Source of the DNA: Akkermansia muciniphila
GTDB taxonomy: Bacteria > Verrucomicrobiota > Verrucomicrobiia > Limisphaerales > UBA9464
Length of the DNA: 57,564 nucleotides
NCBI GenBank assembly: GCA_945861565.1
Contig: CAMAUY010000023.1
Coordinates: forward strand, 1 to 57,564
Direction: 5' to 3'
Below, in pieces: positions 38,631 through 45,872 of the stretch. Positions within the stretch are counted from its first letter, which is position 1, and each line of letters starts with the position of its first letter. The position numbers were made by a program, and so were the translations under genes. The notes below the pieces were generated by a model. It saw only the letters and a list, made by a program, of their open reading frames with translations, was not told the origin of the DNA and did no database searches.

Positions 38631-39887
38631 ATGAACAACCGAGACGAGGAAGATACGGATTTTTTGGAGAGACGAGCGGGCACCTCGACCGGGTCGGCTG
38701 ACTTGGTGGACCGTAACCAACGTTTAGAGTGCCTCGATGCGCTGCGCGGATTCGACATGTTCTGGATTGCCGGCGGCAGCTTGGTGGTTTCGGCGTTGAA
38801 CAAGGTCAGCGACAACAGCGTTTTCGCGTTTTTCAAGCAACAGTTGTCTCACGTGGCGTGGCATGGGTTTCGATTCTATGACCTGATTTTCCCGCTCTTC
38901 GTCTTTATCACGGGGGTATCGCTGGTTTTCTCGTTGCGGAAGGCGATTGAACGGGAGGGGCGGGCGGCGGCGTTCCGGCGGGTATTATTTCGGGGCATCG
39001 CGTTGTTTGTATTGGGCGTCATTTATTCGGGTGGGTTCAATCGGGAATGGCCTGGAATCCGGGTTCTGGGAGTGTTGCAGCGGATCGCCCTTGCGTACAC
39101 CGGTGCCGCAACCCTGTTCCTGCTGTTCCGCCCTCCCTGGCTGATCGGAATCGCAGCGGCAAGCCTCGTGGGATATCACGCGCTGTTTGAATTGGTTCCG
39201 ATCCGCCATTTCAAACTCGAGAAAGGGTCCATTGAACTGCTTCAGGCCGAGAAGGGGATTACCAATGTTCACCGGCTGTTTCTGAATACCGAGGAGCGGG
39301 TCACCGGGTTGTTCGAGCCGGGATTGAATCTCGGGAACCACATTGACTTCCAGTACCTTCCGGGACGGCTGCACGACACGTACTACGATCCGGAAGGCCT
39401 TCTCAGCACCCTGCCGGCGGTGGTTACCTGCCTCCTGGGGGTTCTCTGTGGCGTCCTGCTAATGCGGCGGGATGTGACGCCGGGCAGCAAGGCCGGTTAT
39501 CTTTTGCTTTCGGGCAGCTTTGCGATTGTCGGGGGATACCTTTGGGCGTTCCAGTTTCCGATCATCAAGAAACTCTGGAGCCCGTCTTTCGTCCTCGTGG
39601 CGGGTGGATGGAGCATGCTCTTGTTGGCTGCTTTTTGGTACCTGATCGAGATTCGTAACATCCGTTGGTGGACAGCCCCATTTGTTTGGGTGGGAATGAA
39701 CTCGATCGCCGTCTATTTTGCAGCGCAAGTCCTTGGATTTGGCAAAATCGCGTCCCGACTCGTGGGCGGTGATTTTCAGAAGAGTCTCGGTACGTGCGGC
39801 GACGTCCTTCACGCCGTCGTCGCCGTGTGCCTGCTCTTTGCCTTCGCCCGCTTCCTTTATCACCGCAAGATTTTTCTGCGCCTGTGA
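38631..39887 (+). CDS. HGSNAT/DUF5009-like membrane acyltransferase, tandem copy 2
   Basis: 418 aa from ATG 38631. A hydrophilic N-terminal tail (~30 residues, NNRDEEDTDFLERRAG) is followed by the same blocks as copy 1: CLDALRGFDMFWIAGG, HVAWHGFRFYDLIFPLFVFI, GVLQRIALAYTG, FPIIKKLWSPSFVLVAGGWS and APFVWVGMNSIAVYF. It has a longer periplasmic loop after helix 5 (LEKGSIELLQAEKGITNVH and onward) than copy 1, the main difference between them. The pair is probably one transcript and might form a heterodimer or act on different sugars. Confidence 0.87.
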   Translation: MNNRDEEDTDFLERRAGTSTGSADLVDRNQRLECLDALRGFDMFWIAGGSLVVSALNKVSDNSVFAFFKQQLSHVAWHGFRFYDLIFPLFVFITGVSLVFSLRKAIEREGRAAAFRRVLFRGIALFVLGVIYSGGFNREWPGIRVLGVLQRIALAYTGAATLFLLFRPPWLIGIAAASLVGYHALFELVPIRHFKLEKGSIELLQAEKGITNVHRLFLNTEERVTGLFEPGLNLGNHIDFQYLPGRLHDTYYDPEGLLSTLPAVVTCLLGVLCGVLLMRRDVTPGSKAGYLLLSGSFAIVGGYLWAFQFPIIKKLWSPSFVLVAGGWSMLLLAAFWYLIEIRNIRWWTAPFVWVGMNSIAVYFAAQVLGFGKIASRLVGGDFQKSLGTCGDVLHAVVAVCLLFAFARFLYHRKIFLRL

Positions 39888-40000
39888 GGCCGGGAACCCG
39901 CGTGGTACCGATCGGGAGAGAGCCCGAACCAGGCATCACCCGCCTGTAGAAGCCATCTGGGGGATCCTAGGATTCGTGAAGATTCTTGTCCGCCACCCGA

Positions 40001-41275
40001 TCACGCCCGCGCGGGAAGTTTCTTCTCAACAACGTTTTTGTTCAGCACGACATACTTTGGCAGGCCGTTCTCCGTGGGCACCTTGACCTCGCCGACAATC
40101 AACGGTGTGGCGTATTCGATGAACTTCTCGTTGGGCAGGAAACCGTCTTCGGAGATCCAGTCGCGCGGGACGACATGCTCAACATTGGCAACGTCCGCGA
40201 GCGGTTGGAGTTCGATGTTCCACTTGTAGGGCTGTGAGCTGAGGCGAACGATTTTTGGCATGAATCCAGACTTGCCGTCCGTCGCCCCGCGCAGGGCTGC
40301 CGCACCGCACGCTACCGCCTCTTCGGCGTCGGTGGCGCTCGCGAAATGGCCGGCGGCACGTTGGGCGTAGCCGAGCCGGACGGTTCGCGTCTTTAGGTTC
40401 AATTTGCCTTGCACGATCTCCTGCAGTTTCTCGGCAGCACCGGCGAGCACCGCATGTCCGAAAGCATCGAGGCGGGTTTTGTCCGCGCCAATCTCGTCGC
40501 CCTTGGCATTCTTTATCCCTTCGCCACACACCACGATACAGTACTTGTAGGCGGCGATGGTTTCCGTAACCCGCTTAAGGAATGCGTCCTCCTGGAAGGG
40601 AATTTCCGGAAGGAGAATGATATGGGGCGCATTGGCCGGGTTATTTTGTTTCGCGAGCACGGTCCCGGCGGCGACCCAGCCGGCGGCTCGGCCCATGACC
40701 TCGATGATGCAGCAGGAGCCGTCATCGGTGGCCATGCTCCCGACGTCTAACCCGACTTCCATCACGGTGGCGCAATTGTACTTCACCGCCGATCCGTAGC
40801 CCGGGCAGTGGTCCGTGTGGGGCAGGTCGTTATCGATGGTCTTGGGCACACCCATGACGCGTAGGTCGTAACCGCGCCGGACGGCTTCCTCGTGGATTTT
40901 GTGGGCGGTGTCCTGGGAGTCATTGCCGCCGGCGTAGAAGAAGTAACGGATGTTGTGGGCCTGGAAGACCTCGAACAGGCGGGCCATATCCTGGGCGGCT
41001 TTTTCGGGCTTTTTCTTAAAATCCAGCTTGTAGCGACACGTGCCGAGAGCAGCAGCCGGGGTGTATTTCAACCCCTCGATGCTCTTTTGCAGTTCGTCAT
41101 TCAAATCGATGAGATCCTCATTCAGAATCCCAAGGATTCCGTTGAGCCCCCCATAGATTTCTTCGATGCACTCGTGGCGTCCTGCCTCCAGGATCACTCC
41201 GGCGACGGATGCGTTGATGACGGCGGTCGGCCCTCCCGACTGGGCGATCAGCAGATTTCCATTAAGTTCAGCCAT
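40001..41275 (-). CDS. Phosphofructokinase, PPi-dependent type
   Basis: 424 aa from ATG 41275 (MAELNGNLLIAQSGGPTAVI); the frame is open to 41500 but that part covers the SAM riboswitch on the other strand and has no homology. FYAGGNDSQDTAHKI has Asn-Asp in place of the Gly-Asp-Gly-Thr of ATP-PFK. MGVPKTIDNDLPHTDHCPGY carries the catalytic TIDND and the Lys associated with pyrophosphate use. MGRAAGWVAAGTVLAK follows. I therefore call diphosphate--fructose-6-phosphate 1-phosphotransferase: reversible, so usable in glycolysis and gluconeogenesis. Cofactor specificity is a family-based inference. Divergent from the riboswitch-controlled thrC-like gene. Confidence 0.9.
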   Translation of the reverse strand: MAELNGNLLIAQSGGPTAVINASVAGVILEAGRHECIEEIYGGLNGILGILNEDLIDLNDELQKSIEGLKYTPAAALGTCRYKLDFKKKPEKAAQDMARLFEVFQAHNIRYFFYAGGNDSQDTAHKIHEEAVRRGYDLRVMGVPKTIDNDLPHTDHCPGYGSAVKYNCATVMEVGLDVGSMATDDGSCCIIEVMGRAAGWVAAGTVLAKQNNPANAPHIILLPEIPFQEDAFLKRVTETIAAYKYCIVVCGEGIKNAKGDEIGADKTRLDAFGHAVLAGAAEKLQEIVQGKLNLKTRTVRLGYAQRAAGHFASATDAEEAVACGAAALRGATDGKSGFMPKIVRLSSQPYKWNIELQPLADVANVEHVVPRDWISEDGFLPNEKFIEYATPLIVGEVKVPTENGLPKYVVLNKNVVEKKLPARA

Positions 41276-41365
41276 ACTTGTAAAAGGTCGGAGAGCATGT
41301 CTTTTGACCCTGGATGCAGGCAAGGACGGATTCCCCTCATTTGCGAGTTCTCTTTTCAAAACCAG

Positions 41366-41396
41366 TTGACCTCGGTCGGATCCTTCGCCATATAGG
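41366..41396 (+). promoter_or_regulatory. Possible promoter of the SAM-riboswitch operon
   Basis: TTGACC at 41366-41371 and TATAGG at 41391-41396, spacer 19 bp. A start near 41403 would place the riboswitch at the 5' end of the transcript. The spacing is long, so the call is tentative. Confidence 0.4.
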
Positions 41397-41420
41397 CGGT
41401 CGTTCCTGGTGACAGGGACA

Positions 41421-41541
41421 CTCATCCAGAGTGGCAGAGGGACTGGCCCGATGAAGCCACGGCAACCGGTTGAACCGACCGTTCGACGACCAGGTGCCAA
41501 ATCCAGGTTGGGCCCGCGGGTGCGGGTCTGGCGCAGATGAG
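41421..41541 (+). ncRNA. SAM-I (S-box) riboswitch aptamer
   Basis: All hallmarks are present in order. P1 5' strand ctcatc (41421-41426) pairs with gatgag (41536-41541). P2 gtggc (41431-41435) pairs with gccac (41456-41460) around agagggactggcccgatgaa. Then come ggcaacc, an internal P3 arm, ggtgccaaatccag (41493-41506) and P4 ccag (41503-41506) with ctgg (41528-41531), and cgcagatgag. This is the S-box consensus (CCAGAG.GG.GAGGGACTGGCCC..TGAAGCC.CGGCAACC). SAM binding should stabilise P1 and turn the downstream genes off. It is on the plus strand, before the thrC-like gene. Confidence 0.96.
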
Positions 41542-41588
41542 AAGGGTCGACTGCGTTTTCACCCTCTTCTCATCCCGCGGGAAGGGGC
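41536..41588 (+). promoter_or_regulatory. Expression platform of the SAM riboswitch
   Basis: The P1 3' strand with its extension, gatgagaagggt (41536-41547), can pair with accctcttctcatc (41561-41574), a competing hairpin that cannot coexist with P1. cccgcggg (41574-41581) is palindromic and ggggc/gcccc (about 41584-41601) can form another stem before ATG 41626. No U-tract follows, so control may act on translation or via Rho rather than by intrinsic termination. Confidence 0.6.
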
Positions 41589-41625
41589 TTATTATTGCCC
41601 CAATCCGGTGAAACGCACGAATTAC

Positions 41626-42885
41626 ATGAGTCAGAATGGTTTCATGAAGGCCCTGAAATGCCGCGAATGCGGCCGGGAATACCCGCTCACGGCCACTCAC
41701 GTCTGCGAGTTCGACTTCGGCCCCCTCGAAGTTGCCTATGACTACGACCGCATCCGCCGTTCCTTGACCCGGGACGCGATTGCCAGACGTCCCCAGACAA
41801 TGTGGCGCTATCGCGAGCTGCTGCCGGTGGCCGGTGAGCCGACCGTCGGCACTCAGGTCGGCTTTACCCCCTTGGTCAAGGCAGACCGTCTCGCCCGGGC
41901 GCTCGGTATTCGGGAGTTGTACGTAAAAAACGACGCGGTCAATTATCCGACCCTGTCGTTCAAGGATCGTGTCGTGAGCGTGGCGCTCAGTCGCTCCGTT
42001 GAGCTCGGATTCAAGACGGTCGCCTGCGCCTCGACCGGCAATCTGGCCAACTCCGTCGCCGCCAATGCGGCAGCGGCGGGTCTCGAATGTTTCGTTTTCA
42101 TTCCGTCCGATCTTGAATTGGGCAAGGTCGTGAACTCGCTCGTCTACGGTGCCACGGTCATTGGTATCCGGGGTCACTATGACGAAGTGAACCGTCTGTG
42201 TGCGGAAATTGCGGGCAAATATAACTGGGCTTTCGTCAATGTGAATATGAGGCCCTACTACGCCGAAGGATCGAAGAGCATGGGCTTTGAGATCCAGGAA
42301 CAGTTGGGATGGCGCGTTCCCGAACATACCGTCGTCTGCATGGCCTCCGGGTCGTTGTTGACCAAGATTCACAAGAGTTACCAGGAATTTTCGAAGATGG
42401 GCCTATCCTCCGGATCGAAGTGGAAGATCCACGGAGCCCAGGCGACCGGGTGCAATCCGATCACACAGGCGCAAAAGGCCGGTCTCGACTTTTTCAAGCC
42501 GCAGAAGCCGAACACCATCGCCAAATCCCTGGCCATCGGTACGCCCGCGGATGGTTTTTACGCCCTGCGCGTGATGAAGGAGACCGGAGGACACGGAGAG
42601 GATGTCACCGACGATGAAATCCGCGACGGCATCCGGTTGCTGGCGGAGACTGAGGGTATATTTGCGGAGACCGCCGGCGGGGTGACGGTAGGTGTCGCGA
42701 AAAAACTGATTGCCCAGGGCAGGATACCGCAGGACTCGAGTGCCGTTCTTTGCGTCACGGGCAATGGATTGAAGACGCTGGATGCGGTCGTGGGCCATGT
42801 GGGCGAGACGCGTGAGATCCGCCCCAGTCTGCGGGAATTTGAAGCCCTGCTGGCGAAGGACAAACCGGAGGCGGCCACCGCTTAG
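41626..42885 (+). CDS. Threonine-synthase-like PLP enzyme under SAM-I riboswitch control; possible homocysteine-forming enzyme
   Basis: 419 aa from ATG 41626 (the longer frame from 41470 would run through the riboswitch; ATG 41644 is an alternative). An N-terminal zinc-ribbon remnant has C12-x2-C15 and C27. Fold-type-II PLP features are NYPTLSFKDRVVSVAL, with the Schiff-base Lys at about 113, CASTGNLANSVAANAAAAGL for phosphate binding, and ASGSLLTKIHKSYQEF. ThrC converts O-phosphohomoserine to threonine. Here the gene follows a SAM riboswitch and precedes a ThiS/MoaD-like carrier. Both facts point to sulfur/methionine metabolism, perhaps beta/gamma-replacement on O-phosphohomoserine by a protein thiocarboxylate. 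Ordinary threonine synthase remains possible. The TGNLA loop differs from the usual TGNTG/TGNHA. Confidence 0.88.
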   Translation: MSQNGFMKALKCRECGREYPLTATHVCEFDFGPLEVAYDYDRIRRSLTRDAIARRPQTMWRYRELLPVAGEPTVGTQVGFTPLVKADRLARALGIRELYVKNDAVNYPTLSFKDRVVSVALSRSVELGFKTVACASTGNLANSVAANAAAAGLECFVFIPSDLELGKVVNSLVYGATVIGIRGHYDEVNRLCAEIAGKYNWAFVNVNMRPYYAEGSKSMGFEIQEQLGWRVPEHTVVCMASGSLLTKIHKSYQEFSKMGLSSGSKWKIHGAQATGCNPITQAQKAGLDFFKPQKPNTIAKSLAIGTPADGFYALRVMKETGGHGEDVTDDEIRDGIRLLAETEGIFAETAGGVTVGVAKKLIAQGRIPQDSSAVLCVTGNGLKTLDAVVGHVGETREIRPSLREFEALLAKDKPEAATA

Positions 42886-42907
42886 GAGGACAGTGCAAGG
42901 ACAGCGT

Positions 42908-43180
42908 ATGATCCAGATCTCCATCCCTCCGACACTGCGCCGGTTTTGTGGCAATCAAGAGACCGTGACCGTAGCCCCGGGCACCGTGGCTACTGCCATT
43001 CATGAATTACACCAACGGTTCAACGGTATTCGCGAGCGACTCCTGGATGCCGACGGAAATGTGCGCGGCAGCGTTCTTGTCTTCGTAAATCAGGAAGACA
43101 TCCGCTTCCTCCAAAACGCCAATACTCCCCTGCGCGAAGGTGATGAGGTAAGCCTCGTTCCGGCCTTCGCCGGAGGGTGA
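42908..43180 (+). CDS. ThiS/MoaD-like sulfur-carrier protein
   Basis: 90 aa beta-grasp protein from ATG 42908, with AAGGA 7 bp upstream. MIQISIPPTLRRFCGNQETV is the first hairpin; GSVLVFVNQEDIRFLQ, then PLREGDEVSLVPAFAGG, ends in the free Gly-Gly that is adenylated and thiocarboxylated in ThiS, MoaD and CysO. The R.F.G..TV.V..GTV..A..EL pattern is MoaD-like. No E1-like (ThiF/MoeB) or JAMM protease gene is in the window, and none is needed for trimming because the tail already ends in GG. It is 22 bp after the thrC-like gene and surely in the same riboswitch-controlled transcript, so a role in sulfur transfer to that enzyme is the natural inference. Confidence 0.88.
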   Translation: MIQISIPPTLRRFCGNQETVTVAPGTVATAIHELHQRFNGIRERLLDADGNVRGSVLVFVNQEDIRFLQNANTPLREGDEVSLVPAFAGG

Positions 43181-43198
43181 CCCTGCCGGAGGCAGGAT

Positions 43199-44632
43199 TC
43201 AACGCGGGGAAGGAGTGGTGCCGGGGTTGGTTTCAGAAGTCATCGAGGCGGATTGATCCGCGGCAAGCTGACGCCAGCGGTCGACGCGTTCCTTGATTTT
43301 TTTTTCGATACCCTGTTCGGTGGGTACATAAAATCGACGCGATGCCCCGAGGTGATCCTGTGGTACAAAATGCCCGGGATGATCGTGGGCGTATTGGTAT
43401 CCGACGCCGTGGCCCAACTTTTTTGAACCCGCGTAGTGTCCGTCGCGGAGTGCCGCCGGGACTGCCAGGGTCCGGCCGCTGCGGACATCCTCCAAGGCGG
43501 CGTCAATGGCCTTGATCACGGAGTTGCTTTTATTGGCGGTGGCGATGTAGAGCGCGGCCTCCGCGATGGGAATGCGTGCTTCGGGCCAGCCAATGAATTC
43601 TGCGGCTTCGGCCGCGGCCTGCGCCAACACCAGGGCCATGGGATCCGCCAGGCCGACATCCTCCGCCGCCTGCACCACGATGCGCCGGGCAATAAACCTC
43701 GGATCCTCCCCCGCATGAATCATCTTCGCCAGCCAGTACATCGTCGCGTCCGGGTCCGACCCGCGCATCGACTTGATGAAGGCGCTAATCGTGTCATAGT
43801 GGGCATCGCCGTCGCCGTCATACACGACGGCTTTCTTTTGAATGCATTGTTCTGCCACGGCGAGATCCAGGTAGATCGCGCCATCCGGCGCCGGGGGTGT
43901 CGTGAGAGCGGCGATTTCCAGCGAGTTGAGCGCTTTGCGAGCGTCGCCATCGGAGACCCGGGCGAGATGTTCGATCGCCGCTGAATCGGCAACAATTTTG
44001 ATGTGACCGAGTCCGCGTCCCGAGTCGGCGAGTGCTCGTTCGAGGAGTTGTCGCAGTTCCGGTTCCGTGAGGGGTTTTAGTTCGAAGATCTGCGAGCGGG
44101 AAACCAGCGGTGAATTGACGAAAAAGAACGGATTATGAGTCGTTGCTCCGACGAGTTTGACGACACCGCTTTCGACATCCGGCAAGAGGATGTCCTGCTG
44201 GGATTTGTTGAAGCGGTGAATTTCGTCGATGAAAAGTATCGTGGGCTGGCCGGTATTGGATAGTCGGTTGGCGGCACCCGCGAGAACACGGCGCATGTCC
44301 GCCACGTTCGATTCGACACCGCTCAAGCGCTCGAACCGGGCGCGGGTGTGGTTGGCGATGATTTGCGCGAGCGAGGTTTTGCCGGTGCCGGGAGGGCCGA
44401 AGAAAATGAGTGATTGGATACGATCGGCCTCGATGGCGCGCCGGAGGAGCTGACCGGGGCCGAGAATATGAGTCTGCCCGCAGTACTCGTCGAGCGTTCG
44501 GGGCCGCATGCGAGCGGCGAGAGGTGCGGAGGCGAAGCTTGCGGCGGGTTGAGGCGAGGCGGCGCCCGACTGGGGGGCGGGCAACGCGTCTGGGCCGGAA
44601 GGCGGTCGGTCGAAGAATTCCGGCTGAGACAT
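43199..44632 (-). CDS. rarA: Replication-associated recombination protein RarA (MgsA) AAA+ ATPase
   Basis: 477 aa. A Pro/Ala-rich ~35-residue N-terminus precedes ARMRPRTLDEYCGQTHILGP, then Walker A FFGPPGTGKTSLAQIIANH, FERLSGVESNVADMRRVL, Walker B ILFIDEIHRFNKSQQD, sensor 1 VGATTHNPFFFVNSPLVSRS and the C-terminal tetramerisation part (RGSDPDATMYWLAKMIHAGE, DHPGHFVPQDHLGASRRFYV). The protein acts at stalled replication forks. The length is close to the E. coli protein plus a small tail. Ends 18 bp after the convergent ThiS-like gene. Confidence 0.95.
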   Translation of the reverse strand: MSQPEFFDRPPSGPDALPAPQSGAASPQPAASFASAPLAARMRPRTLDEYCGQTHILGPGQLLRRAIEADRIQSLIFFGPPGTGKTSLAQIIANHTRARFERLSGVESNVADMRRVLAGAANRLSNTGQPTILFIDEIHRFNKSQQDILLPDVESGVVKLVGATTHNPFFFVNSPLVSRSQIFELKPLTEPELRQLLERALADSGRGLGHIKIVADSAAIEHLARVSDGDARKALNSLEIAALTTPPAPDGAIYLDLAVAEQCIQKKAVVYDGDGDAHYDTISAFIKSMRGSDPDATMYWLAKMIHAGEDPRFIARRIVVQAAEDVGLADPMALVLAQAAAEAAEFIGWPEARIPIAEAALYIATANKSNSVIKAIDAALEDVRSGRTLAVPAALRDGHYAGSKKLGHGVGYQYAHDHPGHFVPQDHLGASRRFYVPTEQGIEKKIKERVDRWRQLAADQSASMTSETNPGTTPSPR

Positions 44633-44674
44633 CGAGTGCAGGTTTAGGGAAGAAATGGCCGCGGCTCTGCAAGG

Positions 44675-45061
44675 TCAAAGCCACGGCACAACTTTGAGTC
44701 CCGGCACTCTTCGGAACTCTCGAACGTTTCCAGTCACGACGGCCGCATTCAGGCTGGTGGCGTGTGCGGCTATCAGAAGGTCCAGAGCACCAATGGGTGT
44801 TCCCTGTTGCTCCAAGGCGTGCCGAATCCTTCCGTACTCCGCAACGGCTGATATTTCAAAGGACAGAACGCGGAGGAATTCCAGAAGATGATTCACCGCC
44901 TGACGTTGTTGGATCTGGCGGGACGAGCGAAGAATGCCGATCTCCAATTCTGCGGCTGAGATGACGGAAACCACGCAATCTGCCACTTCCGGAAGGGAAC
45001 GCGTGGTACTACGGCCCCGAATCAGCGATACACAAACGCACGTATCCAGGAAGTAGGTCAT
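44675..45061 (-). CDS. vapC: VapC-type PIN-domain toxin
   Basis: 128 aa ribonuclease of the PIN fold. MTYFLDTCVCVSLIRGR holds the first acidic residue (Asp 6). VVSVISAAELEIGILRSS has the conserved Glu, and GTPIGALDLLIAAHATSLNA the third acidic cluster, with VVTGNVREFRRVPGLKV at the end. VapC toxins cleave tRNA or rRNA when freed from VapB. The start overlaps the antitoxin stop by 4 bp. Nothing appears broken, so the module is probably active. Confidence 0.93.
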   Translation of the reverse strand: MTYFLDTCVCVSLIRGRSTTRSLPEVADCVVSVISAAELEIGILRSSRQIQQRQAVNHLLEFLRVLSFEISAVAEYGRIRHALEQQGTPIGALDLLIAAHATSLNAAVVTGNVREFRRVPGLKVVPWL

Positions 45062-45327
45062 CCCTTGGCATCCAGGTTCAGATCCCGGCTCTGTTGCTGA
45101 CGAGTGCTAGCTCGTGGAATGTCCGGAAATTCCGCGCCGCAGGGGTGCGCGGCCTTCATCTGAGATGCCAGATCTTTCAGGGTGCGCGGCCTCGGACGGG
45201 CGTGGGGCCGCAAAACCACTTCGTCGCCACGACGTTCCACTTCGACTTCGGTTCCTTCAAATCGAAACAGCTTTGGCAAGCGGACAGCCTGGCTTCCGCC
45301 GTGTCGAAAGATCTTTGCGATAACCAT
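45058..45327 (-). CDS. vapB: VapB-type antitoxin (SpoVT/AbrB-like DNA-binding domain)
   Basis: 89 aa. AKIFRHGGSQAVRLPKLFRF and VEVERRGDEVVLRPHARP form the swapped-hairpin AbrB-like DNA-binding domain; the C-terminal tail (TLKDLASQMKAAHPCG and following) should wrap and inhibit VapC. The gene precedes and overlaps vapC (4 bp), as is usual. A palindrome and a TTGACA hexamer lie just upstream, fitting autorepression by the VapBC complex. Confidence 0.92.
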   Translation of the reverse strand: MVIAKIFRHGGSQAVRLPKLFRFEGTEVEVERRGDEVVLRPHARPRPRTLKDLASQMKAAHPCGAEFPDIPRASTRQQQSRDLNLDAKG

Positions 45328-45335
45328 AGATACGC

Positions 45336-45364
45336 CTCGTAGCTACGTCTGAGAGAATTGTCAA
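45336..45364 (-). promoter_or_regulatory. Putative vapBC promoter and operator
   Basis: On the minus strand TTGACA lies at 45364-45359. The palindrome cgtagctacg is at 45338-45347, 17 bp further on, overlapping a weak -10 (TACGAG, 45341-45336). The arrangement is right for autoregulation; the -10 is poor. Confidence 0.4.
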
Positions 45365-45790
45365 GCGAGTGTGCAAGGGTGAGATTGGTTGCGGCTTACA
45401 GGCCAATGCCGCACGGGGCATCTCAATGGGAAAAATGGGCTGCCTTCACAAACGGAATGAGCATCGTGTCACGCGCCCGTTGATCGGAAGGGCCTGGGGA
45501 ATCTTAAGGCAAAAAAATCCCCGCCATGGCCGTTCGAGACAGGTCCCTTCTACCGAAGGAACTTAGGTGGGAACAGCGGACCACGTTCGCCTTCCAGTAA
45601 AGGCCTGGCGGCGGTGATTTTGGAACCGCTTTTACGCTCCCGAATTTGTCGTAAGGTCGAAGGACGTTGTCCCGGATACACGAACCCGGCAGGGAAATTT
45701 TGAAAGAGCATGGCGGCTCCGCACCGCCGGGGCTCTTTGTGCCCTAACGCGCGAATTATCTCAAGTTGGAAATTTACCAATAGCCATTCG

Positions 45791-45820
45791 CATCGATGCG
45801 TATCGATGCGTATCGATGGC
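45791..45820. repeat. Short tandem repeat, about three 10-bp units
   Basis: catcgatgcg, tatcgatgcg, tatcgatggc in a row, each containing the palindrome atcgat. It lies in the 545-bp gap 45328-45872, where I see no gene apart from short open frames without protein-like features. Confidence 0.55.
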
Positions 45821-45872
45821 GGGGGGCGCAATTTCGCCGCATCCGCTCACTCTCATGCGGTCGATGAAAGGG

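Noticed and set aside
41276..41500. 75-residue N-terminal extension of the phosphofructokinase frame
   Set aside because: Family members start at the MAELNG-like segment, and this DNA encodes the SAM riboswitch on the other strand.
41470..41625. 52-residue N-terminal extension of the thrC-like frame
   Set aside because: It would translate the riboswitch aptamer and expression platform; the zinc-ribbon start at 41626 is the family start.
45369..45831. Two short open frames (65 and 93 codons) in the vapB-cytochrome gap
   Set aside because: No motifs, no ribosome-binding site, and the composition is unlike neighbouring genes.
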